Origin: an uncultured Prevotellaceae bacterium
GTDB lineage: Bacteria; Bacteroidota; Bacteroidia; Bacteroidales; Bacteroidaceae
Direction of reading: 5' to 3'
Length of the DNA stretch: 64,000 nt
Assembly (NCBI GenBank): GCA_902801155.1
Contig: CADCHG010000002.1
Location: forward strand, 1-64,000
The first letter of the stretch is position 1. Every line of letters begins with the position of its first letter. A program made the position numbers and the translations under genes. Of this stretch, positions 35,566-44,035 are shown one piece after another. The notes below the pieces were generated by a model. That model worked only from the letters and a program-made list of their open reading frames with translations. It did not search any database and was not told the DNA's origin.

Positions 35566-36054
35566 ATGCAGCAGAAAAAACAGGTGATTATAAACTACCT
35601 CATGTCGCAGTATTCTGAATTGGATGCTGATGATCGTGAGCTTGTGGATAAGGCGATGAAGATGACAGAGGCATCGTATGCGCCTTACAGTAACTTTCAC
35701 GTAGGTGCTGCCGTGAGACTCGAAAACGGCGTTATCGTAGGCGGATGCAATCAGGAGAATGCCGTATATCCTGCAGGACTGTGTGCCGAGCGCGTGGCTG
35801 TCTTCTCGTCTCAGGCGCAATATCCTAACACTAAGATCCTGTCGCTTGCTATCTCTGCCCGTAACACAGAGGGTGAGTTTGTCACCGTACCAGTATCACC
35901 ATGCGGTTCTTGCCGTCAGGTCATCCTTGAGCAGGAAATGCGTTTCGGCCAACCTGTCCGCATATTGCTTGTAGGGCTAAATGGAGTCTTCATCTTCAAC
36001 AGCATCAGAGACCTTTTGCCGTTTGCTTTCTCAGAAGAAAGTCTTGGAAGCTGA
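35566..36054 (+). CDS. cdd: Cytidine deaminase, 162 aa
   Basis: Cdd converts cytidine and deoxycytidine to uridine forms in pyrimidine salvage. The zinc site is complete: CAER (about 73-76) and PCGSC (about 107-111). TEASYAPYSNFHVGAAV is the typical N-terminal motif. I chose ATG 35566 because the frame upstream to 35449 only translates the repeat array at 35329-35538. The array therefore lies directly in the 5' region of this gene. Confidence 0.9.
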   Translation: MQQKKQVIINYLMSQYSELDADDRELVDKAMKMTEASYAPYSNFHVGAAVRLENGVIVGGCNQENAVYPAGLCAERVAVFSSQAQYPNTKILSLAISARNTEGEFVTVPVSPCGSCRQVILEQEMRFGQPVRILLVGLNGVFIFNSIRDLLPFAFSEESLGS

Positions 36055-36096
36055 CATTTACAACAACCTTATTTCGTAATAGAAAACCTAAAGCTT

Positions 36097-36495
36097 ATGA
36101 CCTACAACAGAGAATTTACTTCGGAGTTTATAACAGAATTGAAGCCTAACGAGATATTCGTATTTGGCAGTAATATCGGCGGATTCCACGGTGGTGGTGC
36201 TGCTCGCGTTGCCCACAAGAGATTTGGCGCAGAGTGGGGAGTAGGAGAGGGCATTACTGGACAATGCTATGCTCTGCCGACCATGGAAGGTGGTGTGGAT
36301 TATATTGCCGGCAAGGTGAACGCTTTCATAGCCTGTGCAAAGCAACATCCAGAACTGAAATTCCTTGTCACAAAAGTTGCCTGTGGCATAGCCGGTTTCC
36401 GTATTGAGGAAATAGCCCCTCTCTTTGCCGATGCTATCAGCATGGAGAATGTGATCTTGCCAAAGGCGTTTGTTGAGGTGATAGAGAACGCATAA
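36097..36495 (+). CDS. Macrodomain-like small protein of unknown function, 132 aa
   Basis: The protein has the N-terminal pattern IFVFGSNIGGFHGGGAARVA (about 20-39) and the C-terminal VACGIAGFRIEEIAPLFADA. Homologues are widespread in Bacteroidetes and phages and, as I recall, are sometimes labelled A1S_2505-like. The N-x-x-x-x-x-G-G-G-A stretch resembles the ADP-ribose loop of macrodomains; this is inference. Two remnants of the same family lie at 2382-2627 and 36777-36828. It follows cdd by 42 bp and may share its transcript. Confidence 0.75.
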   Translation: MTYNREFTSEFITELKPNEIFVFGSNIGGFHGGGAARVAHKRFGAEWGVGEGITGQCYALPTMEGGVDYIAGKVNAFIACAKQHPELKFLVTKVACGIAGFRIEEIAPLFADAISMENVILPKAFVEVIENA

Positions 36496-36603
36496 GCATT
36501 CAGTATATTCGAGTATTCACATTCGCGAATGATACCGTTGCTATCTCCGCTTGACATATTCACGGAATTTCTGTTTTTCCGTAGCAAATCTTTACATATT
36601 TGC

Positions 36604-36634
36604 TTTGCCATTTGCGGGTTTATTCGTAACTTTG
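36604..36634 (+). promoter_or_regulatory. Promoter ahead of a chimeric ORF
   Basis: TTTG (36604-36607), 19-bp spacer, TAACTTTG (36627-36634). AAAGGAG follows at 36644-36650, just before ATG 36660. Confidence 0.6.
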
Positions 36635-36659
36635 CTATCATACAAAGGAGTTTCGTTTG

Positions 36660-36851
36660 ATGGTAAAATCACCCCGTCAGTCTTCGGATTTGAGGAAGGA
36701 GTCTTTAAAGTTCCTCTTGACGAAATCCCTTTCTCGTTTTTTTACTAATCCCCAACATCAGGTTCTGCTGTGGTTGCGTATTGAGGAGATAGTACATCTC
36801 TTTGCCGATGCTATCAACATGGATAATGAAACTGGAATGTTGATAGATTGA
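36660..36851 (+). pseudogene. Chimeric remnant containing a copy of the 36097 gene
   Basis: The ORF (63 residues) begins with unrecognised sequence and ends with WLRIEEIVHLFADAINMDN. At DNA level 36777-36828 matches 36400-36451 at 46 of 52 bases. It has a promoter and a good ribosome-binding site but looks like a partial duplication fused to foreign sequence. Another frame (GVSFDGKITPSVFGFEEGVF) also looks protein-like. Confidence 0.5.
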
Positions 36852-36957
36852 GAATGGGTGGAATCAGAATCAGTTTCTCTTCGTTCGTGGCCTTTGATTG
36901 AAGAGCGTGATCTGCATTTCTTCATTCTTCGTTGTCTTGTTATCGGCTCCCTTTGTC

Positions 36958-36997
36958 TCCCATCAGAAATAGGAATCACTTGGGAATCACATGGGAC
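36958..36997. repeat. Short 11-bp periodic array
   Basis: AGAAATAGGAA, TCACTTGGGAA, TCACATGGGAC at 36965-36997. A weaker opposite arm (TCCCATCAGAA, 36958-36968) overlaps it. Confidence 0.45.
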
Positions 36998-37045
36998 TTG
37001 CTTCTGACGCCTCCAAGCAATTCTTGTCCCCGAATCCTGTTTTCT

Positions 37046-37218
37046 TGTTTCAAGTGCAACGTGCGCAGCACCTCGCACGCAGTCAATAGGGTTTGTCGCT
37101 TGTAAAGCGGTGCCCGTTTCTAATTGACAAGTGACAACGTGCTTTAACCTCGCACTCGAAAGATAACGAACGTCGGCTGAAAACCGGTGCGTGTTTCAAT
37201 CTTTCAAGTGCAAAGTTA
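37046..37218 (-). repeat. Two tandem 64-nt hairpin elements after a -7 box
   Basis: Cores at 37060-37123 and 37138-37201 are flanked by three copies of a TTTCAAGTGCAA-like segment (37046-37059, 37124-37137, 37200-37213). The last overlaps TAACTTTG (minus strand, 37211-37218). The same core occurs once at 61003-61066. No clear gene lies downstream on the minus strand. Confidence 0.75.
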
Positions 37219-37309
37219 CTAAATCCAGAATTGGAGGTTGTGGTTTAATGTGGTTTAGTGTGGTATTTTGTTGTTTTTTCTCCTGTAAAATGATTATCCG
37301 CAATTAGGT

Positions 37310-37720
37310 GACATGTGGCCTGAAGGGCCAACAAGCTAACAGCCTAGGGCATCGCTCTAGGTATAGCGAGAGAGTAAGTTCGCCCTGAAAGGGCAAAAGC
37401 ATTACATCATGTGATAGGGCTTTTGCCCCTTCGGGGCGTTGAATCCCCCATTTAACCAATACCACAGGTCGTTGCCCTGGGCTATTGGCTCGTTGCCCCT
37501 TCGGGGCGCAAACCTATAAGCAATTTTTCGCTAATCTCAACAAGCTAAAGCAAGTGGTCGAACTCAGGTTACAATAGGTGCCGCACCTATGGCGCTCGTT
37601 AATCGAAATATCGTTATAGGTAGCCCTTACGGACTACCCTTTTAAGTGTCGGGCCTTCAGCCCTCGCTGGCGCATCCTCCTTCCGCCGCATGTTTTTTTA
37701 CGACCGCAGGGAGCTATTTT
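37310..37720. repeat. Dense cluster of G/C-rich hairpins
   Basis: Visible stems include GGCC/GGCC (37317-37329), CCTAGGGC/CTCTAGG (37343-37361), GCCC/GGGC (37382-37394), and GCCCCTTCGGGGC twice (37425-37437, 37495-37507). These look like REP-type intergenic elements. No gene found. Confidence 0.7.
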
Positions 37721-37739
37721 GAATTATATTTTGTCTTCT

Positions 37740-38281
37740 TGATGTCTTCCGGTAGGCTGGTGGGATTGTTTGCTGGGAGCCCTAAAGGCTCACGAGGAAA
37801 CAAGCGCACATGACTACCAGGGATGGCTGCAAGCCAGACCTATAAGGGAAGACATAAAGAAGCATTTTGATCTGCTTCATTCTCAAATTATGATCTGTTC
37901 TTATCTCGCCTTTCTCTTGCTTTGCCTGCCAAGCAGCAATCTTCTGCGTCTCAATCAGGACAGAAGTATGCAAAGAGTGACAGATAGTCTCGACAATCTT
38001 GTCCAACAGGTCCTTTTTCTACACTTGATAAGCCGATAAGATGGTTTATTGGGCCGTGGAGCTCGAGGAAATGGTTAATTCAATAATAACCATCACGCTT
38101 TGTAGATGAGATGCAAATGCCGAAAAAGGCATCAGAGTGATGGCTTTACGCGTCTCAGGCGACAAAAATTTGATGATTTCTGTGCCCTTGTCTGGTCGTG
38201 ATATCGCTGGAGCACTACTGCTGAAATATCGTATTTTGTTGTATTTCAGCTTTTTAGGGAAATATTACTGATTAAAAAACG
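37740..38281. other. Gene-poor stretch with possible coding remnants and a hairpin
   Basis: Open frames on both strands (for example minus strand 37782-38006, starting MDKIVETICHSLHTSV) look weakly protein-like but have no recognised domain. A structured segment at 38090-38143 pairs CCATCACGCT with AGAGTGATGG around ATGCC/GGCAT, suggesting a stable RNA or DNA hairpin. Confidence 0.35.
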
Positions 38282-38454
38282 GTCTCAGTCTCAGTCTCAG
38301 TTCAAAAAATTGAACATATATTTTTACTTTTTCTATCTTCTTACTTCTTCTATCTATCTTATTATTAATTAGTTACATAATATATATAATATAATAAGAA
38401 GAGATATAAGAAAAACATGACTCCGTTTTTACAACTGAGACTGAGACTTGAGAC
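38282..38454. repeat. Inverted GAGACT repeats around an A/T-rich core
   Basis: GTCTCAGTCTCAGTCTCAG (38282-38300 and two more T) is the near-perfect inverse of the 22 bases at 38433-38454 (one inserted base). The ~130-bp core is almost pure A/T. Confidence 0.75.
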
Positions 38455-38463
38455 TGCGTAGGA

Positions 38464-38592
38464 TTACTTGATTTCCGATTTCTTTCCTATAAGGCCCTTA
38501 AACACTTTCTTGATCTTGCTTGCCACACCACTTGTGAATGTAAATAACGTGAGTTCGACGAATTGCTTAAGTCGTATATCGTTGATTATCAT
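38464..38592 (-). CDS. Possible 42-residue basic protein or gene remnant
   Basis: The minus-strand frame from ATG 38592 reads MIINDIRLKQFVELTLFTF, then TSGVASKIKKVFKGLIGKK and SEIK before the stop. The composition looks protein-like with a basic tail. The frame is closed just upstream inside a hairpin repeat, so this may be the 3' end of a lost gene. No family recognised. Confidence 0.3.
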   Translation of the reverse strand: MIINDIRLKQFVELTLFTFTSGVASKIKKVFKGLIGKKSEIK

Positions 38593-38599
38593 ATAATAG

Positions 38600-38850
38600 A
38601 AAGAGCTCTGAAGGAGCGACACCTAAAAGGACTGTCCGTTAGGGCTGTTATATTTGTCGATATTAGAAGGATGAGGTATGTAGGACCGACACCTAAAGTC
38701 TTTAGGTGTCGCACTTACAGACCTCTAATTACAATAACACCTTTTATGTAAGCGCTCACGCAACGCCCTATTATGTGTTGCACCTTCGGTGCTCGCCGCG
38801 AAAATTCTTTGCGGCTTAGCGTTTAAAAAGGGTAGGGGATTATTGAAACA
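38600..38850. repeat. Hairpin cluster with CGACACCTAAA stem
   Basis: A perfect 11-bp stem CGACACCTAAA (38687-38697) / TTTAGGTGTCG (38701-38711) has the loop GTC. A direct copy of its left arm lies near 38617. Further small hairpins follow. Non-coding. Confidence 0.65.
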
Positions 38851-38853
38851 AAA

Positions 38854-38881
38854 AAGGCCACGAGGGAATACTCGCGACCTT
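38854..38881 (-). terminator. Terminator of nifJ
   Basis: On the minus strand AAGGTCGCGAG pairs with CTCGTGGCCTT (two G-U type mismatches), followed by TTTTT. Confidence 0.75.
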
Positions 38882-38914
38882 CTTTATTTATGCTATTTGT
38901 TCAAGATGAAGCTA

Positions 38915-41900
38915 TTAGAGCTCCTCTGACCAATCCATCTTTGTCTGGCGAACGTATGACTGATAACGACGCTGTGCCATCTTCTGTGCCTCTGCGAAGA
39001 GCTCGTCAGCCTCAGCTGGGAATGCCTTCTTAACAGAGAGGTAACGTACCTCACCCATGAGGAAGTCCTGGAACTTATCCCACTGTGGCTCCTTAGAATC
39101 GAGAGAGAATGGGTTCTGTCCCTTCTCAGCCAACTCTGGGTTGAAGCGCCACAGGTGCCAGTAACCGCACTCAACGGCGCGAGCCTCCTCAGCCTGTGAG
39201 CGACCCATACCACCCTTGATCTTAAGACCGTGGTTGATACATGGAGCGTAAGCGATAACGAGTGATGGTCCGTGGTAAGCCTCTGCCTCGCGGAATGCCT
39301 TGAGACACTGAGCGTTGTCAGCACCCATAGCAACCTGAGCAACGTAAACGTAGCCGTAAGTTGTAGCGATCATACCGAGGTCCTTCTTCTTGATACGCTT
39401 ACCCTGTGCAGCGAACTGAGCGATAGCACCGAGTGGAGTAGCCTTAGATGCCTGACCACCTGTGTTAGAGTAAACCTCTGTATCGATAACGAAGATGTTG
39501 AGGTCCTCACCAGATGCGAGTACGTGGTCGAGACCGCCGTAACCAATATCGTAAGAAGCACCGTCACCACCGATGATCCACTGTGAACGCTTGATGAGGT
39601 AGTGGTCAAGAGTCTTGAGTTCCTTGCAAACGTCGCAACCTGCAGCAGCACCCTCAGCGATCATTGGCTTGAGAATTGCAGCAAGACGCTTTGTCTCGTC
39701 AGCATCCTCGCGCTTCTCGATCCACTCAGCAGCAGCAGCCTTGAACTCAGCAGATGTCTTGTCTGACTCGATGAGCTGCTGGAAGAGCTTAGCAACGCGC
39801 TCCTTCATCTTCTTGTTACCGATAACCATACCGAGACCGAACTCACAGAAGTCCTCGAAGAGAGAGTTGTCGAATGCTGGACCCTGACCCTTCTCGTTGG
39901 TTGTGTAAGGAGTAGATGGGATAGAAGCAGAGTAGATTGAAGAACAACCAGTTGCGTTAGCGATGATCTCACGGTCACCGAAGAGCTGAGAGATGAGCTT
40001 AACGTATGGAGTCTCACCGCAACCAGAACATGCACCTGAGAACTCGAAGAGTGGGGTAGCGAACTGAGAGTTCTTTGGATTAGCCTTGATGTCGATAAGA
40101 TCCTGCTTTGTATGAACCTTCTTTACGAGGTAATCCCAATCCTTAGCGAGCTTCTGCATATCCTCTGCGTCTGGGTTGTAAGCAACCATCTTGAGAGCCT
40201 TCTCGTTCTCACCTGTCTCCTTGTTCTTCTTGCCAGGGCATACGTCAGCACAGTTGCCGCAACCGAGACAGTCAAGTGGAGATGGAGCGATAACGAAGTT
40301 CATGCCCTTGAATGCAGCAGGAGCCTTGATTTCCTGTGTAGGAGTGTCGATGCCTGCAAGCTCGTTAGCGTCGAGAACGAATGGACGGATAGCAGCGTGA
40401 GGACAAACGAATGAACACTTGTTACACTGGATACAGTTCTCAGCGTTCCATACAGGTACGAATGCCTCTACACCGCGCTTCTCATAAGCAGCAGTACCGT
40501 TCTGCCATGTACCGTCAACTGTGTTGTGCTTAACGAAGTCAGAAACCTTGAGGAGGTCGCCTGCCTGTGCGTTGATAGGACGAACAAGCTCCTTAACGAA
40601 TGCTGGTGCATCGTCCTGCTTAACTGCGTCGTCAGGGAGGTTAACCCATGCTGGGTCAACAGCAAGCTGCTTGTACTCACCACCGCGGTCAACAGCAGCG
40701 TAGTTCTTATCAACAACGTCCTGACCCTTCTTGCCGTAAGACTTAACGATGAACTTCTTCATCTGCTCAACAGCGAGGTCAACAGGGATAACCTCTGTGA
40801 TGCGGAAGAATGCGGACTGGAGGATAGTGTTGGTACGGTTACCAAGGCCGATCTCCTGAGCAATCTTTGTAGCGTTGATGTAGTAAACCTTGATGTTCTT
40901 CTCAGCGAATACGCGCTTTACCTTGTTAGGGATGAAGTTAACGAGCTCCTCGCCCTCGAAGATAGTGTTGAGAAGGAATGAACCGTTCTCACGGATACCA
41001 CGTGTTACGTCGTACATGTGCAGGTAAGCCTGAACGTGACAAGCAACGAAGTTAGGTGTGGTGATCTGATATGTTGAGCGGATAGGCTCGTCACCGAAAC
41101 GGAGGTGTGAGCAGGTGAAACCGCCTGACTTCTTAGAGTCGTAAGAGAAGTAAGCCTGACAATGCTTGTCGGTGTTGTCGCCGATGATCTTTACAGAGTT
41201 CTTATTAGCACCTACGGTACCGTCTGCACCAAGACCGAAGAACTTACACTCCTGGATTGACTTGCCACCGAGAGCCATCTCCTCTACAACTGGGAGAGAA
41301 AGGTTTGTAACATCGTCAACGATACCAACTGTGAAGTGGTTCTTTGGCTGTGGAAGCTCGAGGTTGTTGAATACAGAGATGATCTTGGCTGGAGTTACCT
41401 CAGCAGAACCGAGACCGTAGCGACCGCCAACGATCAATGGACGGTTCTCTACATCGTAGAATGCAGACTTAACATCGAGGTAAAGTGGCTCACCCTCTGC
41501 ACCTGGCTCCTTGGTACGGTCAAGTACAGCAACCTTCTTAACTGACTTAGGAACAGCAGCGAGGAGGTACTTAACAGAGAATGGGCGATAGAGGTGTACG
41601 TTAACCATACCAACCTTCTTGCCCTGAGAGATGAGGTAGTCGATAGCCTCCTTAGCTGCCTCACAAGCAGAACCCATGAGGATGATGATGTTCTCAGCGT
41701 CCTTAGCACCATAGTAGTTGAAGCAGTGGTAGTCACGACCAGTGATCTCGGTCATCTTCTGGCAGTACTTCTCAACTACGTCAGGAATATTCTCATAATA
41801 TGTGTTGCTAGCCTCACGGTGTGTGAAGAACTCGTTAGGGTTCTCGGCAGTACCACGTGTTACAGGGCGCTCTGGAGAGAGTGCACGGTTACGGAACTCT

Positions 41901-42508
41901 TCGACATACTCCATAGGAGTGATAGCCTTGATGTCCTCCATGTCCATAACCTCGATCTTATGGTACTCGTGAGATGTGCGGAAACCATCGAAGAAGTTGA
42001 TGAATGGAACCTTTGTCTCGAGAGTAGCGAGGTGAGGAACAGCTGTAAGGTCCATAACCTCCTGAACAGAACTTGAAGCAAACATAGCGAAGCCAGTCTG
42101 ACGGCAAGCCATTACGTCCTGGTGGTCACCGAAGATACAGAGTGAGTGTGAAGCAAGTGTACGGGCAGAAACGTCGAATACACATGGGAGAAGCTCACCT
42201 GCGATCTTGTACATGTTAGGAATCATAAGGAGAAGACCCTGAGAAGCTGTGTAGGTTGTGGTGAGAGCACCAGCCTGCAAAGAACCGTGTACTGCACCGG
42301 CAGCACCACCCTCAGACTGCATTTCCTGTACGAGAACTTCCTGTCCCCACATGTTCTTACGGCCACGAGCTGACCAGTCGTCAGTGTGCTCAGCCATAGG
42401 AGAAGATGGGGTAATTGGGTAGATAGCAGCTACCTCAGTAAACATATAGCTTACGTGTGCAGCAGCCTCATTACCATCACAAGTGATAAACTTTTTTTCT
42501 TTAGCCAT
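38915..42508 (-). CDS. nifJ: Pyruvate:ferredoxin (flavodoxin) oxidoreductase, 1197 aa
   Basis: This single-chain enzyme decarboxylates pyruvate to acetyl-CoA and reduces ferredoxin, the main pyruvate route in anaerobes. Domain order is standard: PFOR N-terminal (about 1-240), domain II, gamma domain (about 420-600), a 2x[4Fe-4S] insert with CIQCNKCSFVCPH and CLGCGNCADVCPG (about 690-760), and the TPP domain (about 800-1170) with GDGASYDIGYGG. CSGCGET holds a ligand of the proximal cluster. Codon choice is strongly biased (tight use of a few codons), as in highly expressed genes. Monocistronic with its own terminator. Confidence 0.96.
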   Translation of the reverse strand: MAKEKKFITCDGNEAAAHVSYMFTEVAAIYPITPSSPMAEHTDDWSARGRKNMWGQEVLVQEMQSEGGAAGAVHGSLQAGALTTTYTASQGLLLMIPNMYKIAGELLPCVFDVSARTLASHSLCIFGDHQDVMACRQTGFAMFASSSVQEVMDLTAVPHLATLETKVPFINFFDGFRTSHEYHKIEVMDMEDIKAITPMEYVEEFRNRALSPERPVTRGTAENPNEFFTHREASNTYYENIPDVVEKYCQKMTEITGRDYHCFNYYGAKDAENIIILMGSACEAAKEAIDYLISQGKKVGMVNVHLYRPFSVKYLLAAVPKSVKKVAVLDRTKEPGAEGEPLYLDVKSAFYDVENRPLIVGGRYGLGSAEVTPAKIISVFNNLELPQPKNHFTVGIVDDVTNLSLPVVEEMALGGKSIQECKFFGLGADGTVGANKNSVKIIGDNTDKHCQAYFSYDSKKSGGFTCSHLRFGDEPIRSTYQITTPNFVACHVQAYLHMYDVTRGIRENGSFLLNTIFEGEELVNFIPNKVKRVFAEKNIKVYYINATKIAQEIGLGNRTNTILQSAFFRITEVIPVDLAVEQMKKFIVKSYGKKGQDVVDKNYAAVDRGGEYKQLAVDPAWVNLPDDAVKQDDAPAFVKELVRPINAQAGDLLKVSDFVKHNTVDGTWQNGTAAYEKRGVEAFVPVWNAENCIQCNKCSFVCPHAAIRPFVLDANELAGIDTPTQEIKAPAAFKGMNFVIAPSPLDCLGCGNCADVCPGKKNKETGENEKALKMVAYNPDAEDMQKLAKDWDYLVKKVHTKQDLIDIKANPKNSQFATPLFEFSGACSGCGETPYVKLISQLFGDREIIANATGCSSIYSASIPSTPYTTNEKGQGPAFDNSLFEDFCEFGLGMVIGNKKMKERVAKLFQQLIESDKTSAEFKAAAAEWIEKREDADETKRLAAILKPMIAEGAAAGCDVCKELKTLDHYLIKRSQWIIGGDGASYDIGYGGLDHVLASGEDLNIFVIDTEVYSNTGGQASKATPLGAIAQFAAQGKRIKKKDLGMIATTYGYVYVAQVAMGADNAQCLKAFREAEAYHGPSLVIAYAPCINHGLKIKGGMGRSQAEEARAVECGYWHLWRFNPELAEKGQNPFSLDSKEPQWDKFQDFLMGEVRYLSVKKAFPAEADELFAEAQKMAQRRYQSYVRQTKMDWSEEL

Positions 42509-42575
42509 TTTTTTGTTATAAGATAAAAATTTTATTTGTAAAATGTTTCCTGTTATCTAATTTTGTTTATTGTCT

Positions 42576-43763
42576 TCAATATAAGAAACCAAGGAGCCAC
42601 AACGGTATAAGGTTGTCTTTGCCAACCTCGGTGTTGTAGCGTATGTATGTTATGTCTGAATTATATCTTGCCTTGCGGTCGGCTTCGGCATTGCATACGC
42701 GGAACCTGCGAGCTCCATCTATTATATAGTATGTGTCGCGTTGGCTCTGGTTCACCTTGTGGTCTTTCCACATGGTGTTGACGAAGAATGTCTCCATCTT
42801 TGTCTGCAAATCCACGTTGATAGGGTAGATGGCAGAGAGCAAGTTGGAGTTGTGCAGCATTACCTTTGTCGGCTTCTTAGGAAACTCCTGACCGACAGGG
42901 TAGATGATATTGATTAGGCGGGCATCGGCAAGGTATTTGATGTAATTCATCACAGTAGCGCGTGATGTCTCAACCTCATGAGCCAACTGACTTATGTTCG
43001 GTGCCTTTGGTCCGTCAACAGCAAGAAGATAGAACAGTTTCTTGATTTTGGGGAGGTATTTGAGTTCTATCTGCTTGATGAGGAGTATATCGACTTCTGT
43101 TGTCATGTTCATACTCTTGAGCAGGTTTTCCTGATAGTCGGAATGCTCGCGATAGAGTGGGTAGAAACCGTGTTCGATGTATTTTGTGAAATATTGTGAG
43201 GGACTAACCTTTGGCAGTATCTCCTTTACAATGTGCTCGTGGTTGCGGAGTATCTGATCAAGTGTATATGATTTGAAATTGTTTCCCGTTTCAATGTTTA
43301 GATATTCGCGAAAAGAGAATCCTCGTAGGTTGTAGCTCTTGACTATTCCGTTCAGTTCTGGGTTTTCGTCCTTGAGGCGCATCACACTTGAACCTGCAAA
43401 CACGATCTGAAGTTCTGGATAGAGGTCGTAGCATCTTCTCAGTTCTGTGCTCCAGTCACTCTGCTTGTATACTTGGTCAATGAGAAGTACGCGACCGCCC
43501 CTACGGTAGAAATCTCCTGCAAAGTCTGCAATTCCCCGTCCCTGAAAGTAGAAGTTGTTCATGTTGATGTAGAGGCAACGTCTGTCATATGGACCGTAGT
43601 TCTCTTTAGCGTACTGTAACAGAAATGTTGTTTTTCCAACACCGCGCGTGCCTTTTATGCCAATCAAGCGATCCGTCCAATCTATTTCGTCCATCAGGCT
43701 ACGACGAAGATTCGTATTGGTATGCTCGACCATGTATGAATGTGTTCTGAAAAATACCTCCAT
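42576..43763 (-). CDS. AAA-family ATPase of the AAA_14/DUF4143 type, 395 aa
   Basis: Walker A is GIKGTRGVGKTTFL (about 34-47); Walker B is RVLLIDQVYK, and FAGSSVMRL matches sensor 1 of this family. The C-terminal half (about 240-395) contains a winged-helix-like segment (ISQLAHEVETSRATVMNYI) and the DUF4143-like end. Such proteins are numerous in Bacteroidales; their cellular role is unclear. Promoter: TTTG (43836-43839), 19-bp spacer, TACTTTTG (43809-43816) on the minus strand. Confidence 0.82.
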   Translation of the reverse strand: MEVFFRTHSYMVEHTNTNLRRSLMDEIDWTDRLIGIKGTRGVGKTTFLLQYAKENYGPYDRRCLYINMNNFYFQGRGIADFAGDFYRRGGRVLLIDQVYKQSDWSTELRRCYDLYPELQIVFAGSSVMRLKDENPELNGIVKSYNLRGFSFREYLNIETGNNFKSYTLDQILRNHEHIVKEILPKVSPSQYFTKYIEHGFYPLYREHSDYQENLLKSMNMTTEVDILLIKQIELKYLPKIKKLFYLLAVDGPKAPNISQLAHEVETSRATVMNYIKYLADARLINIIYPVGQEFPKKPTKVMLHNSNLLSAIYPINVDLQTKMETFFVNTMWKDHKVNQSQRDTYYIIDGARRFRVCNAEADRKARYNSDITYIRYNTEVGKDNLIPLWLLGFLY

Positions 43764-43808
43764 TCGCGATGTCTTTTCGTGATTTAAGTGCTACTTTATT
43801 TTTAACTG

Positions 43809-43839
43809 CAAAAGTACTCATATTTTTGCAAATTGCAAA
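43809..43839 (-). promoter_or_regulatory. Promoter of the AAA ATPase gene
   Basis: Minus-strand TTTG (43836-43839), 19-bp spacer, TACTTTTG (43809-43816). Confidence 0.7.
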
Positions 43840-43912
43840 GTCAAGGTGGCAAAAAGTATGTCTTTTTTACATTTTTTAGCAGTTCTTGGTTGAATTATAC
43901 GATATTTTTCCG

Positions 43913-43920
43913 TATCTTTG
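43913..43920 (+). promoter_or_regulatory. -7 box of the ATP-grasp-like gene
   Basis: TATCTTTG at 43913-43920; the only -33 candidate is GTTG at 43889-43892 (20-bp spacer). The leader to the start codon is ~110 nt and consists mostly of the 7-bp array. Confidence 0.55.
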
Positions 43921-43928
43921 CGGAGAAA

Positions 43929-44005
43929 AAGGTCAAAGGTCTAAGGTCAAAAGTCGAAGGTTGAAAGTCTAAGGTCTTCAACCATTAGTCATTTGTCGTT
44001 AGACA
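43929..44005. repeat. 7-bp periodic inverted array in a 5' leader
   Basis: Seven units of AAGGTCA type (43929-43977) are followed by four units TCAACCA, TTAGTCA, TTTGTCG, TTAGACA (43978-44005), roughly inverted. It lies just after the -7 box. Confidence 0.75.
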
Positions 44006-44035
44006 AAATCGATTTGTAAATTGTAAATTAACTGA

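Noticed and set aside
36758..37078. 106-codon minus-strand ORF
   Set aside because: Its start lies inside the 64-nt repeat element and the translation is low-complexity; no family match.
37770..38039. 89-codon plus-strand ORF in the gene-poor region
   Set aside because: The overlapping minus-strand frame looks equally plausible and neither has a domain; treated as a possible remnant only.
40468..42081. Many long overlapping frames inside nifJ
   Set aside because: They are shadows caused by the strong codon bias of nifJ; their Ser/Thr/Leu/Val-rich translations carry no motif.
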